DNA from: an uncultured Gemmataceae bacterium
GTDB taxonomy: Bacteria; Planctomycetota; Planctomycetia; Gemmatales; Gemmataceae
NCBI GenBank assembly: GCA_937923405.1
Contig: CALDUY010000043.1
Coordinates: 1-64,000, forward strand
Direction of reading: 5' to 3'
DNA: 64,000 nt
The position numbers were made by a program, and so were the translations under genes. Shown one piece after another: positions 17,010 through 25,116 of this stretch (positions are counted from its first letter, which is position 1; the number at the start of each line of letters is the position of its first letter). The notes beneath the pieces were generated by a model. It saw only the letters and a list, made by a program, of their open reading frames with translations, searched no databases and had not been told where the DNA came from.

Positions 17010-17652
17010 CGCTATCCTCCTGGGGATTCAAGTAGTCCCCGTTATTGATCCACACCTTGATTCCGATGTGCCCCTGGGCGGTCTTCGCTTCGGCGAAGCC
17101 GTACTCGATCCGGGCGCGCAAGGTCGAGAGCGGCAAACTACCTTTCATGCCAATTTCGCACCGAGCCATTTCCGACCCGGCCAAACGACCGGCCATCTGG
17201 ATTTTGATCCCTTTGGCCCCAGCTTCCATGCTGGTGTCGATCGCTTTCTTCATGGTGCGCCGAAAACTAGCTCGCTTCTCCAGTTGTTCGGCAATGTCCT
17301 CGGCCACCAGTTGGGCGTCTAGTTCTGGGCGATTCACCTCAATCGACTTCACCTCAAAGACACGATGAAAGAGGTGCTGCAAGTCTTCGGTGAGTTTTTC
17401 GATCTCGGTGCCCTTTTTACCGATAATCATACCCACGCGGCCGGCGTGGATGTAAACCACCACCTTTTCGCGAGTCCGATGAATCCGAACCCGCGAGATG
17501 CCTGCGCCTTTGTAGCGTTTCTTGATAAACTTGCGGATTTTCTGGTCTTCCAGAAGAAGTTCCGCAAAGTCTTGCTTGCTGGCGTACCAGGTGCTAAGCC
17601 AGTCGACCATGATTCCGGTTCGGAACCCAGTCGGTCGGACCTTTTGCCCCAT
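16948..17652 (-). CDS. rpsC: 30S ribosomal protein S3
   Basis: 234 residues from MGQKVRPTGFRTGIMVDWLS. The KH domain contains GRVGMIIGKKGTEIEKL near residue 75, and the C-terminal domain has GRLAGSEMARCEIGMKGSLP followed by TLRARIEYGFAEA and GIKVWINNGDY. The frame stays open upstream to 17784 but the family start and an AAGGG before 17652 favour this ATG. The final 20 or so residues (Lys/Ala/Gln-rich tail) are encoded in the stretch that overlaps the rplP start. S3 lines the mRNA entry site. Confidence 0.96.
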   Translation of the reverse strand: MGQKVRPTGFRTGIMVDWLSTWYASKQDFAELLLEDQKIRKFIKKRYKGAGISRVRIHRTREKVVVYIHAGRVGMIIGKKGTEIEKLTEDLQHLFHRVFEVKSIEVNRPELDAQLVAEDIAEQLEKRASFRRTMKKAIDTSMEAGAKGIKIQMAGRLAGSEMARCEIGMKGSLPLSTLRARIEYGFAEAKTAQGHIGIKVWINNGDYLNPQEDSDAANAQAGKIPKKSERRGKR

Positions 17653-17732
17653 GCTGCCCACGCCCTTCCGATTCGATGCACTCTCGCGCTGTCCGGACCC
17701 CCCGGCCGCGCCTGGTTTTCCCCCCGAGGAGA

Positions 17733-18080
17733 TTACGCCTCTTCGGAGGAGCCATCCCACAACGTTACATGAATGTGGGCACATCGCCGTTTGATCGGGT
17801 AGGCCGTTCCACGTGCGCGAGGTTGGATGCGCTTCATGATCGGCCCGCCATCGACCCGCGATTCGGCGACGATCAACTCGTCGATATCACGGGCCCCCTG
17901 GTCTTCGGCGTTCCCCAGGGCACTTTTCAATACTTGCTCTAACAGTCGGGCGCTCTTGTTAGGCAGAAATTTCAACAACTCCAACGCTTCGTCGGCCATC
18001 TTGCCACGGATCAGCGAGGCAAACGGGCGGATCTTGCGCGGAGACATGTCCGCGTAGCGGTGGATCGCCTTGTATTCCAT
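17733..18080 (-). CDS. rplV: 50S ribosomal protein L22
   Basis: 115 residues. YKAIHRYADMSPRKIRPFAS at the start, IRGKMADEALELLKFLPNKSA next, and VDGGPIMKRIQPRARGTAYP at the loop that extends into the exit tunnel, ending RRCAHIHVTL. GAGAGG lies upstream of the ATG. It sits in the normal rpsS-rplV-rpsC order, with an 80-base gap before rpsC. Confidence 0.97.
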   Translation of the reverse strand: MEYKAIHRYADMSPRKIRPFASLIRGKMADEALELLKFLPNKSARLLEQVLKSALGNAEDQGARDIDELIVAESRVDGGPIMKRIQPRARGTAYPIKRRCAHIHVTLWDGSSEEA

Positions 18081-18175
18081 CGGAGCAAACCTCTCGTTTC
18101 AATCCGAAACCCGGTCGGGAGTCCAACTCGCCGACCGGGCTGGTGTCCCCTGGCTTAGGGCCTAGGTCCGGCAGC

Positions 18176-18451
18176 CTACTTGGCTGCTTTCTTTCCGCCC
18201 GAATGCCCCTTGAAGATCCGGGTGGGAGCAAACTCGCCCAGCTTGTGTGCTACCATGTCTTCGGTGATGTACACCTTGATAAACTGCCGACCGTTGTGAA
18301 CCAGGAACGTCGTTCCGACGAACTCCGGCACGATGGTACAATCGCGCGACCAGGTCTTGATCGGTTCGTTCGACCGTTTTTGCTGGGCCTTCTCGACCTT
18401 GGCCAGCAAGCGTTCGTCGTAATACGGCCCTTTTTTCGCCGACCGGCTCAT
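18176..18451 (-). CDS. rpsS: 30S ribosomal protein S19
   Basis: 91 residues beginning MSRSAKKGPYYDERLL. The central signature IKTWSRDCTIVPEFVGTTF and the segment HNGRQFIKVYITEDMVAHKL are conserved, and KLGEFAPTRIFKGHSGGKK ends the fold. The frame could start seven codons earlier, but the ATG at 18451 matches the family and has AGGGG upstream. S19 sits in the 30S head next to S13. Confidence 0.96.
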   Translation of the reverse strand: MSRSAKKGPYYDERLLAKVEKAQQKRSNEPIKTWSRDCTIVPEFVGTTFLVHNGRQFIKVYITEDMVAHKLGEFAPTRIFKGHSGGKKAAK

Positions 18452-18541
18452 TGCTACTACTACCCCTAGCAAGCGAAGTTGTGATTATAGAGGTTCGTGA
18501 GGAGCTTGCAAGGGCCGCCTCACGATTCCCTAGCCTAAAAA

Positions 18542-19525
18542 TTACCGAGCGCCTGTGTGCGGACCAGGACGACGACGACGAATAATCGCCGCGTTCGATG
18601 GCTTCCGCTTCTTACGGGTTTTGCCTCCCTTGGAGAGTACTCCGGTCGGACTGCACGGATGCCGTCCTCCGGCCGTTCGACCTTCCCCGCCCCCCATCGG
18701 ATGGTTCACCGGGTTCATTGAGGTGCCACGATTGTGCGGCTTGCGGCCCATGTGCCGCTTCCGACCTGCTTTCCCTAGCATAACGTTTATATGTTCGGGA
18801 TTACCGATCATCCCAATGGTCGCTCGGCATTCACTCGACACGCGCCGAACTTCACCCGAAGGTAAGGTGATCTGTGCCCACTTTCCTTCACGGGCAGTTA
18901 ATGTCGCTGAACATCCTGCCGAGCGGCAAATCTGTCCTCCGTGTCCTGGCTGCATCTCGATATTGTGGATCGTCATACCCAGCGGCACCTTCCGCAATGG
19001 CATGCAATGACCGATCCGCGGTTCGACCTCTTCTCCGGAGATCACCCTGTCGCCGGCCTTGAGTCCTTCCGGAGCGAGGATATAGGCCAATTCGCCGTCC
19101 TCATACTTCAACAAGGCAATTCGCGCCGAGCGGTTGGGATCGTACTCGATCGCCACCACGTCCGCCCAGACGTCGTCTTTGCGGCGTTTGAAATCGATGA
19201 TACGATACATCCGCTTGTGCCCACCCCCACGGAACCGAGCGGTGATGATCCCTTGATTATTGCGACCGCCCTTTTTCTTGTAGGGTTTGACCAGTGATTT
19301 TTCCGGCCCTTTGCGAACCCGCACCTTGTCGCCGACTTTCATGTCGGGACGAACGCGGATCTTGGTTTCGTAGCCGGTTTCCAATTTGACAATGGCGTAG
19401 GGTTTGCCGTTAGTTCGCTCGACGATCTTTTCCACCACCCCTTCGAGTCGAGTCAGTTCGGCAAAATCGCTGACCGATCCACCTCGTCGGCCGGGAGTCG
19501 TCGGATTGTATTGGCGAATACCCAT
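18542..19525 (-). CDS. rplB: 50S ribosomal protein L2 with a ~47-residue insertion
   Basis: 327 residues against the usual 273-280. The N-terminus RQYNPTTPGRRGGSVSDFAE and the rest (KKKGGRNNQGIITARFRGGG, then NPVNHPMGGGEGRT with the conserved histidine at the peptidyl transferase centre) are normal. Between ELTR and PEKSLVKP, about residues 27-73, lies an extra segment with alternating hydrophobic and charged residues (EGVVEKIVERTNGKPYAIV, KIRVRPDMKVGDKVRVRKG) that looks like a small beta domain. It is read in frame, so it is a true insertion, not a frameshift. L2 is essential for subunit joining and catalysis. Confidence 0.96.
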   Translation of the reverse strand: MGIRQYNPTTPGRRGGSVSDFAELTRLEGVVEKIVERTNGKPYAIVKLETGYETKIRVRPDMKVGDKVRVRKGPEKSLVKPYKKKGGRNNQGIITARFRGGGHKRMYRIIDFKRRKDDVWADVVAIEYDPNRSARIALLKYEDGELAYILAPEGLKAGDRVISGEEVEPRIGHCMPLRKVPLGMTIHNIEMQPGHGGQICRSAGCSATLTAREGKWAQITLPSGEVRRVSSECRATIGMIGNPEHINVMLGKAGRKRHMGRKPHNRGTSMNPVNHPMGGGEGRTAGGRHPCSPTGVLSKGGKTRKKRKPSNAAIIRRRRPGPHTGAR

Positions 19526-19570
19526 GAGAGTAATTCCTTTATAAGCAAGCCATCAGCGACAAAGCGGATC

Positions 19571-19897
19571 TCAGAAGAAATCGATACCTGCACTGTCGGG
19601 TTTCAGGACGACGATGGCTTTTTTCCAGTTGGCCATCCGACCCAGCTTAAACTTGAACCGGCGTTTTTTGCCGTGACGATTCTGGGTGCGAACCTTTTCG
19701 ACTCGCACGTTGAACAATTCTTCGACTGCTGCTTTGATCTCGTCCTTGCTCGCCCAAGGGTTGACCTCGAACGGGTAGGCCCGATGGTGCGTGGATTGAT
19801 GCGTCGCCTTTTCGGTGATGAGCGGACGCAAGATAATCTGGTGCGGCTCCAACTGGGGACCGCGGATATTCTTGGCTTTCTCAGATGTGGTCGCCAT
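19571..19897 (-). CDS. rplW: 50S ribosomal protein L23
   Basis: 108 residues. The L23 core is seen in LEPHQIILRPLITEKATHQS, FEVNPWASKDEIKAAVEELF, NVRVEKVRTQNRHGKKRRF and KKAIVVLKPDS. About 14 residues precede the usual start. L23 sits at the tunnel exit and is the main docking site for trigger factor and SRP. It is 45 bases before rplB and 12 bases after rplD. Confidence 0.96.
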   Translation of the reverse strand: MATTSEKAKNIRGPQLEPHQIILRPLITEKATHQSTHHRAYPFEVNPWASKDEIKAAVEELFNVRVEKVRTQNRHGKKRRFKFKLGRMANWKKAIVVLKPDSAGIDFF

Positions 19898-19909
19898 GAC
19901 CGAGGTTCC

Positions 19910-20632
19910 TTAGTGAGTCGAGATGGTTTCTGCCGGAGAACCCTTACGGAGTTCTTCCAACGCTGCCCGTGTCAACAGCAACCGCTTCTGCCGCAACACT
20001 GTGTAAGCATTAAACTGGGAGGCAGGCATCAGCTGGACCCCAGCCAGGTTACGCGCCGAGCGATACAGTTTCGTGTGAGCGGCTCGAGCAGCTTGAGGAT
20101 CGCCATTCAGTTCCGGAGTGGCCGTGCCGATCAGGCAGGTCGTATCGTCGAGCTTGAGCGCCTTCAGCACTTTAGCCATCTCTTTTGTCTTGATCTTGCC
20201 GTCTTCGACGGTTGGCAGATCGAGATCCTCGATGACCAGGGTCTCCCGATCAGCGAGTTTGGAAAGAATTGCCATACGGGTCGCCGAGCGAACGGCTTTT
20301 TTGGGCAAGTGATACTCGTAGTCGCGCGGCTTGGGGCCTTTGGCCGTGCCGCCGCCACGACGCTTGTTGGTGCGACGGGTGCCGACCCGAGCGTTGCCGG
20401 TCCCTTTCTGACGGAACAATTTCTTGGTGCTGCCGGCTACTTCTCCACGTCGCAACGTCGAGTGTGTACCTGCCCGCTGATTGGCGAGGTACATCAGTAC
20501 GACGTCGTGCAATAGTTGCCGATTGATGCTCCCGCCAAACTCGGCGGGATTAATGTCGATCGTGCCGACTTCGGTTCCCTCGCGGTTGTACACCGGGACA
20601 CGGATCGTACTAGCTTCACTAGTTGTGGACAC
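19910..20632 (-). CDS. rplD: 50S ribosomal protein L4
   Basis: 240 residues, somewhat longer than the usual 205-210. RVPVYNREGTEVGTIDINPA near the start, then the tunnel loop with HSTLRRGEVAGSTKKLFRQK and GTGNARVGTRRTNKRRGGGT, then PRDYEYHLPKKAVRSATRM. The C-terminus is LRQKRLLLTRAALEELR. Start is GTG. In the standard S10 operon rplC precedes rplD; here rpsJ is directly upstream with 93 bases between. Confidence 0.96.
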   Translation of the reverse strand: MSTTSEASTIRVPVYNREGTEVGTIDINPAEFGGSINRQLLHDVVLMYLANQRAGTHSTLRRGEVAGSTKKLFRQKGTGNARVGTRRTNKRRGGGTAKGPKPRDYEYHLPKKAVRSATRMAILSKLADRETLVIEDLDLPTVEDGKIKTKEMAKVLKALKLDDTTCLIGTATPELNGDPQAARAAHTKLYRSARNLAGVQLMPASQFNAYTVLRQKRLLLTRAALEELRKGSPAETISTH

Positions 20633-20725
20633 GGCTTCTACCCTTTCGCAAGCCGAATAAATCCAACGATCGAGTGGCCGTTACCACTCGATCGCGAGAA
20701 AGTTTCGTGGAGTCCCCAGAGCGAC

Positions 20726-21067
20726 TCACGCATGCCCCATCAGAAGCCGAATCTTGATTTCGACTCCGGGAGGCAGGCTCAGCCCCTTATTCAACGCCTC
20801 GATGGTTTTGCCCGTCGGCTGCAGAATGTCGATCAACCGCTTGTGGGTGCGGATTTCAAACTGCTCGCGCGACTTGCGATCGATGTGCGGGCTTCGCAAC
20901 ACCGTATACCGTTCGATGCGAGTCGGCAGTGGAATGGGTCCTTTGACGATCGCCTTGGTGTCCTGGGCCGTCCGCACGATTTCTTGCGCGGTGCGGTCGA
21001 GCACTTCGCTGTCGTAAGCTTCCATTCGGATGCGAATCCGGTCACTGAGTTGGTTCGATCCGGCCAC
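20726..21067 (-). CDS. rpsJ: 30S ribosomal protein S10, first gene of the cluster
   Basis: 113 residues. The core is IRIRMEAYDSEVLDRTAQEI, VKGPIPLPTRIERYTVLRSP and HIDRKSREQFEIRTHKRLID. About ten residues (MAGSNQLSD) precede the usual start. The start codon is GTG, with TGAGGAG six bases before it. S10 also serves as NusE in antitermination. No str genes (rpsL, rpsG, fusA, tuf) lie upstream; the cluster begins here with a divergent neighbour. Confidence 0.96.
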   Translation of the reverse strand: MAGSNQLSDRIRIRMEAYDSEVLDRTAQEIVRTAQDTKAIVKGPIPLPTRIERYTVLRSPHIDRKSREQFEIRTHKRLIDILQPTGKTIEALNKGLSLPPGVEIKIRLLMGHA

Positions 21068-21106
21068 TGCCTTCTCCTCACACTCACTTCACTCTTGGAA
21101 AGTGTA

Positions 21107-21135
21107 AAGGTAGAAGTCTATCCAGAAGGTGTCAA
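21107..21135 (-). promoter_or_regulatory. Possible sigma-70 type promoter of the ribosomal cluster
   Basis: On the minus strand a perfect TTGACA (21135-21130) is followed after 17 bases by TACCTT (21112-21107), a weak -10 match. It would give a leader of about 35 bases before rpsJ. Position fits, but planctomycete promoters are poorly defined and the -10 is weak. Confidence 0.3.
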
Positions 21136-21214
21136 GGCAGAATCATCGACAATTCAGATCTGACCTCCAGAAAAAATAAAGACCCCTCTAAAGTATCAGC
21201 ACGGCGATTTCACG

Positions 21215-21243
21215 TTGTTACTTGTAGCTGGTGAGCCTACACT
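21215..21243 (+). promoter_or_regulatory. Possible promoter of the small secreted protein gene
   Basis: TTGTTA at 21215-21220 and TACACT at 21238-21243 are separated by exactly 17 bases, each matching four of six consensus positions. It would place the transcription start about 60 bases before the ATG at 21310. Back to back with the ribosomal promoter candidate in the same 242-base divergent gap. Confidence 0.3.
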
Positions 21244-21309
21244 AAATCAGAACCATAACCCGGTTGACGTGACTGGGCCCATGGACCGTATTCAAGGAGA
21301 GTTTCACCC

Positions 21310-21660
21310 ATGAAGACCGCGTTCCGTTCGTTGCTGACGCTCGGGGTTGTTTTGGCCGCTGTCGCCATTGCGACCGCTGCCCAAGACGAAAAGAAGGCCG
21401 AGGCCAAGACGCTCAAAGGTGATCTGGGCTGTGCTAAGTGCGTCTTCAAGGTCGAAGGCATTACCAAATGCACCAATGCCATCAAGGTGAAAGACGGCGA
21501 CAAGAGCTTGGTCTACATCTTCGATGATGCTGGAGCTAAGGAAAAGTATCACGGTAAGATCTGCGCAGCCAGCGCGGCTGGCAGTGTCAAAGGTGTCGTC
21601 TCCAAGAAGGACGACAAACTGATGATTAAGCCCGAGAAAGATAGTGTTAAATTCGACTAA
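21310..21660 (+). CDS. Small secreted cysteine-containing protein
   Basis: 116 residues with a clear signal peptide (Lys/Arg, then LLTLGVVLAAVAIATAA, cleavage near residue 24). The mature part is Lys-rich and has a CAKC pair near 41-44, another cysteine in TKC and one in HGKIC near residue 84. The pattern CAKCVFKVEGITKC with a following AIKV strand resembles small planctomycete and Bacteroidetes proteins annotated DUF6370, which I suggest only tentatively. It probably acts in the periplasm, perhaps binding metal through its cysteines or forming disulfides. AAGGAG precedes the ATG. Lone gene, followed by a strong hairpin. Confidence 0.75.
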   Translation: MKTAFRSLLTLGVVLAAVAIATAAQDEKKAEAKTLKGDLGCAKCVFKVEGITKCTNAIKVKDGDKSLVYIFDDAGAKEKYHGKICAASAAGSVKGVVSKKDDKLMIKPEKDSVKFD

Positions 21661-21692
21661 CTCCGATCGCCCATGGGTCAAGAAATCCTGTG

Positions 21693-21729
21693 ACGCCACC
21701 CTGATTCGGTTTGTCCGATTGGGTGGCGT
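21693..21729 (+). terminator. Hairpin terminator after the small secreted protein
   Basis: ACGCCACCC at 21693-21701 pairs exactly with GGGTGGCGT at 21721-21729, and the inside (TGATTCGG against CCGATT) pairs further with a mismatch. TTGCTGTTG follows, so the T-tract is weak. It begins 32 bases past the stop codon and before ispH, so it fits a terminator for the upstream gene. Confidence 0.55.
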
Positions 21730-21839
21730 TGCTGTTGACGCGCTCTACTTTGAGCGGTTGTAATTTCGTGGGCGAATGCTCCCGTCGTGGAACGGTTCCA
21801 CCGAGGTCGTGCCCTTCCTGCTAAACTTGTGGACCTACC

Positions 21840-22784
21840 GTGAAGATCATCTTGGCTAATCCGCGCGGCTTCTGTGCCGGCGTCAACATGGCGATCGAGA
21901 GCCTCGAACGCGCGCTGGAGTTGTTCGGCACCCCGTTGTATGTCTATCACGAGATCGTTCACAATCGCCCCGTGGTCGAACGGTTCAAGAAACTCGGCGT
22001 CGTCTTCGTCGATCACATCGAAGAGATTCCCAATGGAGCCACCGTGCTGTACAGCGCGCACGGGGTTTCTCCTGAGATCCGCCAGGCCAGTGCTAAGCGC
22101 AACCTGCGTGCTATCGATGCTACCTGTCCTTTGGTGACCAAGGTTCATACCGAGGCCGTTCGCTTTGCTCGGGAAGGCTACACGATTCTGCTGATCGGTC
22201 ACGACGGACATGACGAGGTGATCGGCACGATGGGAGAAGCACCAGAGCATATTCGCCTAGTGCAGAATGAGCAGGAAGCCGCCACCATCGATCTGCCCGC
22301 CGACGCCAAACTCGCCTTTCTGACGCAAACCACGTTGTCGGTCGATGATGCCGAGCGGATTATCGCGGTGCTGCGCCGACGGTTTCCGCAGATCGTTGGG
22401 CCGACCAAGGATGACATTTGTTACGCCACGCAGAACCGACAGGAAGCAGTCAAGGAGTTGGTTCCTGAGGCCGACGTCGTCATCGTGCTGGGCAGTCAGA
22501 ATAGCTCGAACAGTCTGCGGCTGGCGGAATTGGCCCGTGCCCACAATAAGCCGGCTTATCTGGTGGATCGAGTCCACGAGCTACCTTCGGAGGCCCTCAC
22601 TGGGTCGGAGACCGTCCTCATCACCGCTGGGGCCAGCGCGCCGGAAGAGACAGTGCAGGAGTGTATCGCCTATCTACAAGAACGCTTTGGGGCAACGCTG
22701 GAATCGCGGACCATTCGCGAGGAACACGTCAGCTTCCCTCTCCCGCGGGAGTTGCGGCTGATCTCCGTGGGCGTGCGCGGCTAA
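21840..22784 (+). CDS. ispH: 4-hydroxy-3-methylbut-2-enyl diphosphate reductase
   Basis: 314 residues. The last enzyme of the MEP isoprenoid pathway, making IPP and DMAPP from HMBPP with a [4Fe-4S] cluster. The three cluster cysteines are visible: C12 in RGFCAGV, C96 in DATCPLV and C194 in DDICYATQNRQ. H41, H74, H124 and the catalytic glutamate in HDEVIGT (E126) are also in place. Starts with GTG and has no good Shine-Dalgarno. About 40 bases separate it from the downstream oxidoreductase, which may be co-transcribed, but no functional link is evident. Confidence 0.96.
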   Translation: MKIILANPRGFCAGVNMAIESLERALELFGTPLYVYHEIVHNRPVVERFKKLGVVFVDHIEEIPNGATVLYSAHGVSPEIRQASAKRNLRAIDATCPLVTKVHTEAVRFAREGYTILLIGHDGHDEVIGTMGEAPEHIRLVQNEQEAATIDLPADAKLAFLTQTTLSVDDAERIIAVLRRRFPQIVGPTKDDICYATQNRQEAVKELVPEADVVIVLGSQNSSNSLRLAELARAHNKPAYLVDRVHELPSEALTGSETVLITAGASAPEETVQECIAYLQERFGATLESRTIREEHVSFPLPRELRLISVGVRG

Positions 22785-22822
22785 AACTAGTAGCGATTGC
22801 TTCCCCGACCCTGAGCGACCAC

Positions 22823-23917
22823 ATGGAACTGCATCTCAATTACGCTCCGCGATTACCGCGTCGCAAAGACTGGCGGATTGGCTGTCTGGGGGCCGGCTTC
22901 ATCATGCGCGATTGCCACCTCGTCGCCTACCAGCAAGCGGGCTTCAATCCCATCGCCATCGCCTCACGACAGTTGGCTACGGCACGAGAAGTAGCTCGAC
23001 AGCACAACCTGGCCACGGTGTATGAAACCTACGAACAGGTGCTGGCCGATCCGCGCGTCGAAGTGCTGGACATTGCCGTACCGCCGGAGGCTCAACCGGG
23101 TTTGATCCACGCGGCGTGTCAGCAGGCCGGACACCTTCGCGGCATCCTCGCTCAGAAGCCGCTGGCCATGACCGTGGCCGAGGCCCGCGCCTGTGTCGAG
23201 GCTTGTGCCAAGGCGGGCATCGTGCTGGCCGTTAATCAGAACATGCGCTTCGATCAATCCGTTCGCGCTATGAAGGATCTCTTAACTCGTGGTTGGTTGG
23301 GCGATCCCGTGCTTAGCACCATTGAGATGCGGGCCATTCCTCACTGGATGCCGTGGAGCGAGGGCCTTTCGTCCCTGTCTACGTTCATTATGAGTATTCA
23401 TCATCTGGACACCTTTCGCTACTGGTTCGGCACGCCAGACCGTGTGCTGGCCTCGACGCGGCCCGACCCGCGTACTCGCTTCCCTCATGAAGACGGCATC
23501 AACCTGTACATCCTCGAATACGACAGTGGCTGTCGTGCCTGCTCGTGGGATGATGTCTGGACTGGCCCTTCCAAGGAAGGAGTAGCGGGCGACATCGGAA
23601 TCCGCTGGCGGATCGAAGGCACGGACGGCTTGGCTCGCGGCACGATCGGCTGGCCCTCGTATCCCGCCAAGACGCCCAGTACGTTGGATTACTCGACGCG
23701 GCAACACCCCGGTATCTGGATTCAGCCGCGCTGGAACGAAGTGTGGTTCCCCGATGCCTTCGTCGGCACGATGGCTCAGCTGTTGGTAGCCTTGGAAGAG
23801 GGAATCGAGCCGGAGATCTCCGGTCGAGACAATCTGGAGACGGTGGCCCTGTGCCAGGCTGTGCGAACCGCAGCTCGGGAACACCGCGTCACCACGGTAC
23901 GCGAATTCCTCGCCTGA
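22823..23917 (+). CDS. Gfo/Idh/MocA family oxidoreductase
   Basis: 364 residues from the ATG at 22823; the frame is open further upstream but that part overlaps ispH. The N-terminal Rossmann domain has GCLGAGFIMRDCHLVAYQQ near 20-38 and ASRQ after the second strand, and the dinucleotide-side lysine appears in LAQKPLAMT (the EKP motif reads QKP here). The C-terminal alpha-beta domain includes STFIMSIHHLDTFRYWFG. These enzymes oxidise or reduce sugars and cyclitols with NAD(P). Planctomycete genomes carry many such paralogues; the substrate cannot be inferred here. Confidence 0.9.
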   Translation: MELHLNYAPRLPRRKDWRIGCLGAGFIMRDCHLVAYQQAGFNPIAIASRQLATAREVARQHNLATVYETYEQVLADPRVEVLDIAVPPEAQPGLIHAACQQAGHLRGILAQKPLAMTVAEARACVEACAKAGIVLAVNQNMRFDQSVRAMKDLLTRGWLGDPVLSTIEMRAIPHWMPWSEGLSSLSTFIMSIHHLDTFRYWFGTPDRVLASTRPDPRTRFPHEDGINLYILEYDSGCRACSWDDVWTGPSKEGVAGDIGIRWRIEGTDGLARGTIGWPSYPAKTPSTLDYSTRQHPGIWIQPRWNEVWFPDAFVGTMAQLLVALEEGIEPEISGRDNLETVALCQAVRTAAREHRVTTVREFLA

Positions 23918-23954
23918 ATTGTTTCCTCCTGTTCGGTCTCGTTCCGTCGCACGG

Positions 23955-23982
23955 TTGACTCTGCTACAATACATATTAGATT
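23955..23982 (+). promoter_or_regulatory. Possible promoter of the FHA-GGDEF gene
   Basis: TTGACT at 23955-23960 followed after 16 bases by TAGATT at 23977-23982, in an AT-rich stretch that stands out from its surroundings. It lies about 50 bases before the ATG at 24040. Moderate matches only. Confidence 0.3.
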
Positions 23983-24039
23983 TCACTGGGAACAAAACCG
24001 CGATCACGTTCCGAAGTATAGGTGGTTTTGGAGATTCTG

Positions 24040-24954
24040 ATGCCGGAAGTTCCGCGCGACAACAACGCCGAACGCACCACCTCAGACACGCTGTGTACCC
24101 CCCTTAAGGTTGTGTCCCCGGCCTGTCGAGAGGCCTGCTTGGTCCACATCTACCCCAGTGGACCGAGTATGGGTCGGCGTTACCCCCTGTCCATGACCAT
24201 ACCGGTACTTATCGGACGAGGCAGCGACTGCGCCATCCACATCGACGATCATTCGGTATCGCGTAAGCATGCTCGTATCGAACCGATCGCACAAGGCTAT
24301 CTCGCCGAGGATCTGGGCAGCACCAACGGCACTTTCGTCAATGACCGACCGATTCAGCAACAGCTGCTCGAAGACGGCGACTACCTGCGCGTGGGCAACT
24401 GCATCTATCGCTTCCTGGCCGGCGGCAACATCGAGTCGGAGTATCACGAGGAGATTTACCGCCTGGCCATCATCGATGGTCTGACCGACATTCCCAACAA
24501 GCGTTATCTGTTGGAGTTTCTCACCCGCGAATTGTCCCGAGCGCAGCGGCATCATCGTCCGCTGTCTGTGCTGTTGTTCGACATCGACCGTTTCAAATCG
24601 ATCAATGATGAACAGGGGCATCTCTGCGGTGACTATGTGTTGCGTGAGATGGCGACCCACCTCAAAGGGATGATCCGCGGCGACGAGCTGCTAGCTCGCT
24701 ATGGAGGTGAGGAATTCGCCGTCGTCTTGCCGGAATGCACCCACGACAATGCCTTGATCGTCGCTGAACGGATCCGCTCGCTGGTGCAACAGCATCACTT
24801 CCGTTTTGATGAGCAGACCATCTCGGTGACAGTGAGCGTGGGCGTGGCCAGCCTGCAAGACGGAGAAGCGATCACGCCCACCGAACTGATCGACCGGGCC
24901 GACGAGAAACTGTACGAGGCCAAGCGAACCGGACGCAATCGAGTTTGTAGCTAG
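24040..24954 (+). CDS. FHA-domain diguanylate cyclase
   Basis: 304 residues in two domains. The FHA domain (about 34-125) has GRGSDCAIHIDDHSVSRKHA and GSTNGTFVNDRPI, with the phosphothreonine-binding Arg, Ser and Asn in place. The GGDEF domain (about 140-304) has DIDRFKSIND and the signature GGEEF at 222-226, an active variant. The inhibitory RxxD site upstream reads RGDE, so product feedback may be weak. It should make cyclic di-GMP in response to binding a phosphorylated partner, for example a target of one of the Ser/Thr kinases. A GTG at 24022 is an alternative start, but GGAG sits six bases before the ATG. Confidence 0.92.
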   Translation: MPEVPRDNNAERTTSDTLCTPLKVVSPACREACLVHIYPSGPSMGRRYPLSMTIPVLIGRGSDCAIHIDDHSVSRKHARIEPIAQGYLAEDLGSTNGTFVNDRPIQQQLLEDGDYLRVGNCIYRFLAGGNIESEYHEEIYRLAIIDGLTDIPNKRYLLEFLTRELSRAQRHHRPLSVLLFDIDRFKSINDEQGHLCGDYVLREMATHLKGMIRGDELLARYGGEEFAVVLPECTHDNALIVAERIRSLVQQHHFRFDEQTISVTVSVGVASLQDGEAITPTELIDRADEKLYEAKRTGRNRVCS

Positions 24955-25116
24955 CTCCACAGCAAAACCCTTCCCCCGATTCGCGCCAGGGCAAAAATTC
25001 CCACCTACAAAATCAGGGCAAGCTGTCGTTTCCGCCACTCCCCGCTCGCGAGCTGACTGAACGACCAGTATGATAAGAGGCGTCTGGTTTGAGCAACCCT
25101 CAAGAGGAACCGACCG

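Noticed and set aside
17653..17784. N-terminal extension of rpsC
   Set aside because: The family start MGQKVRP is at 17652; the extension overlaps rplV and resembles no S3 protein.
20633..20725. Possible truncated rplC
   Set aside because: No L3 motif appears in any frame and the space is only 93 bases.
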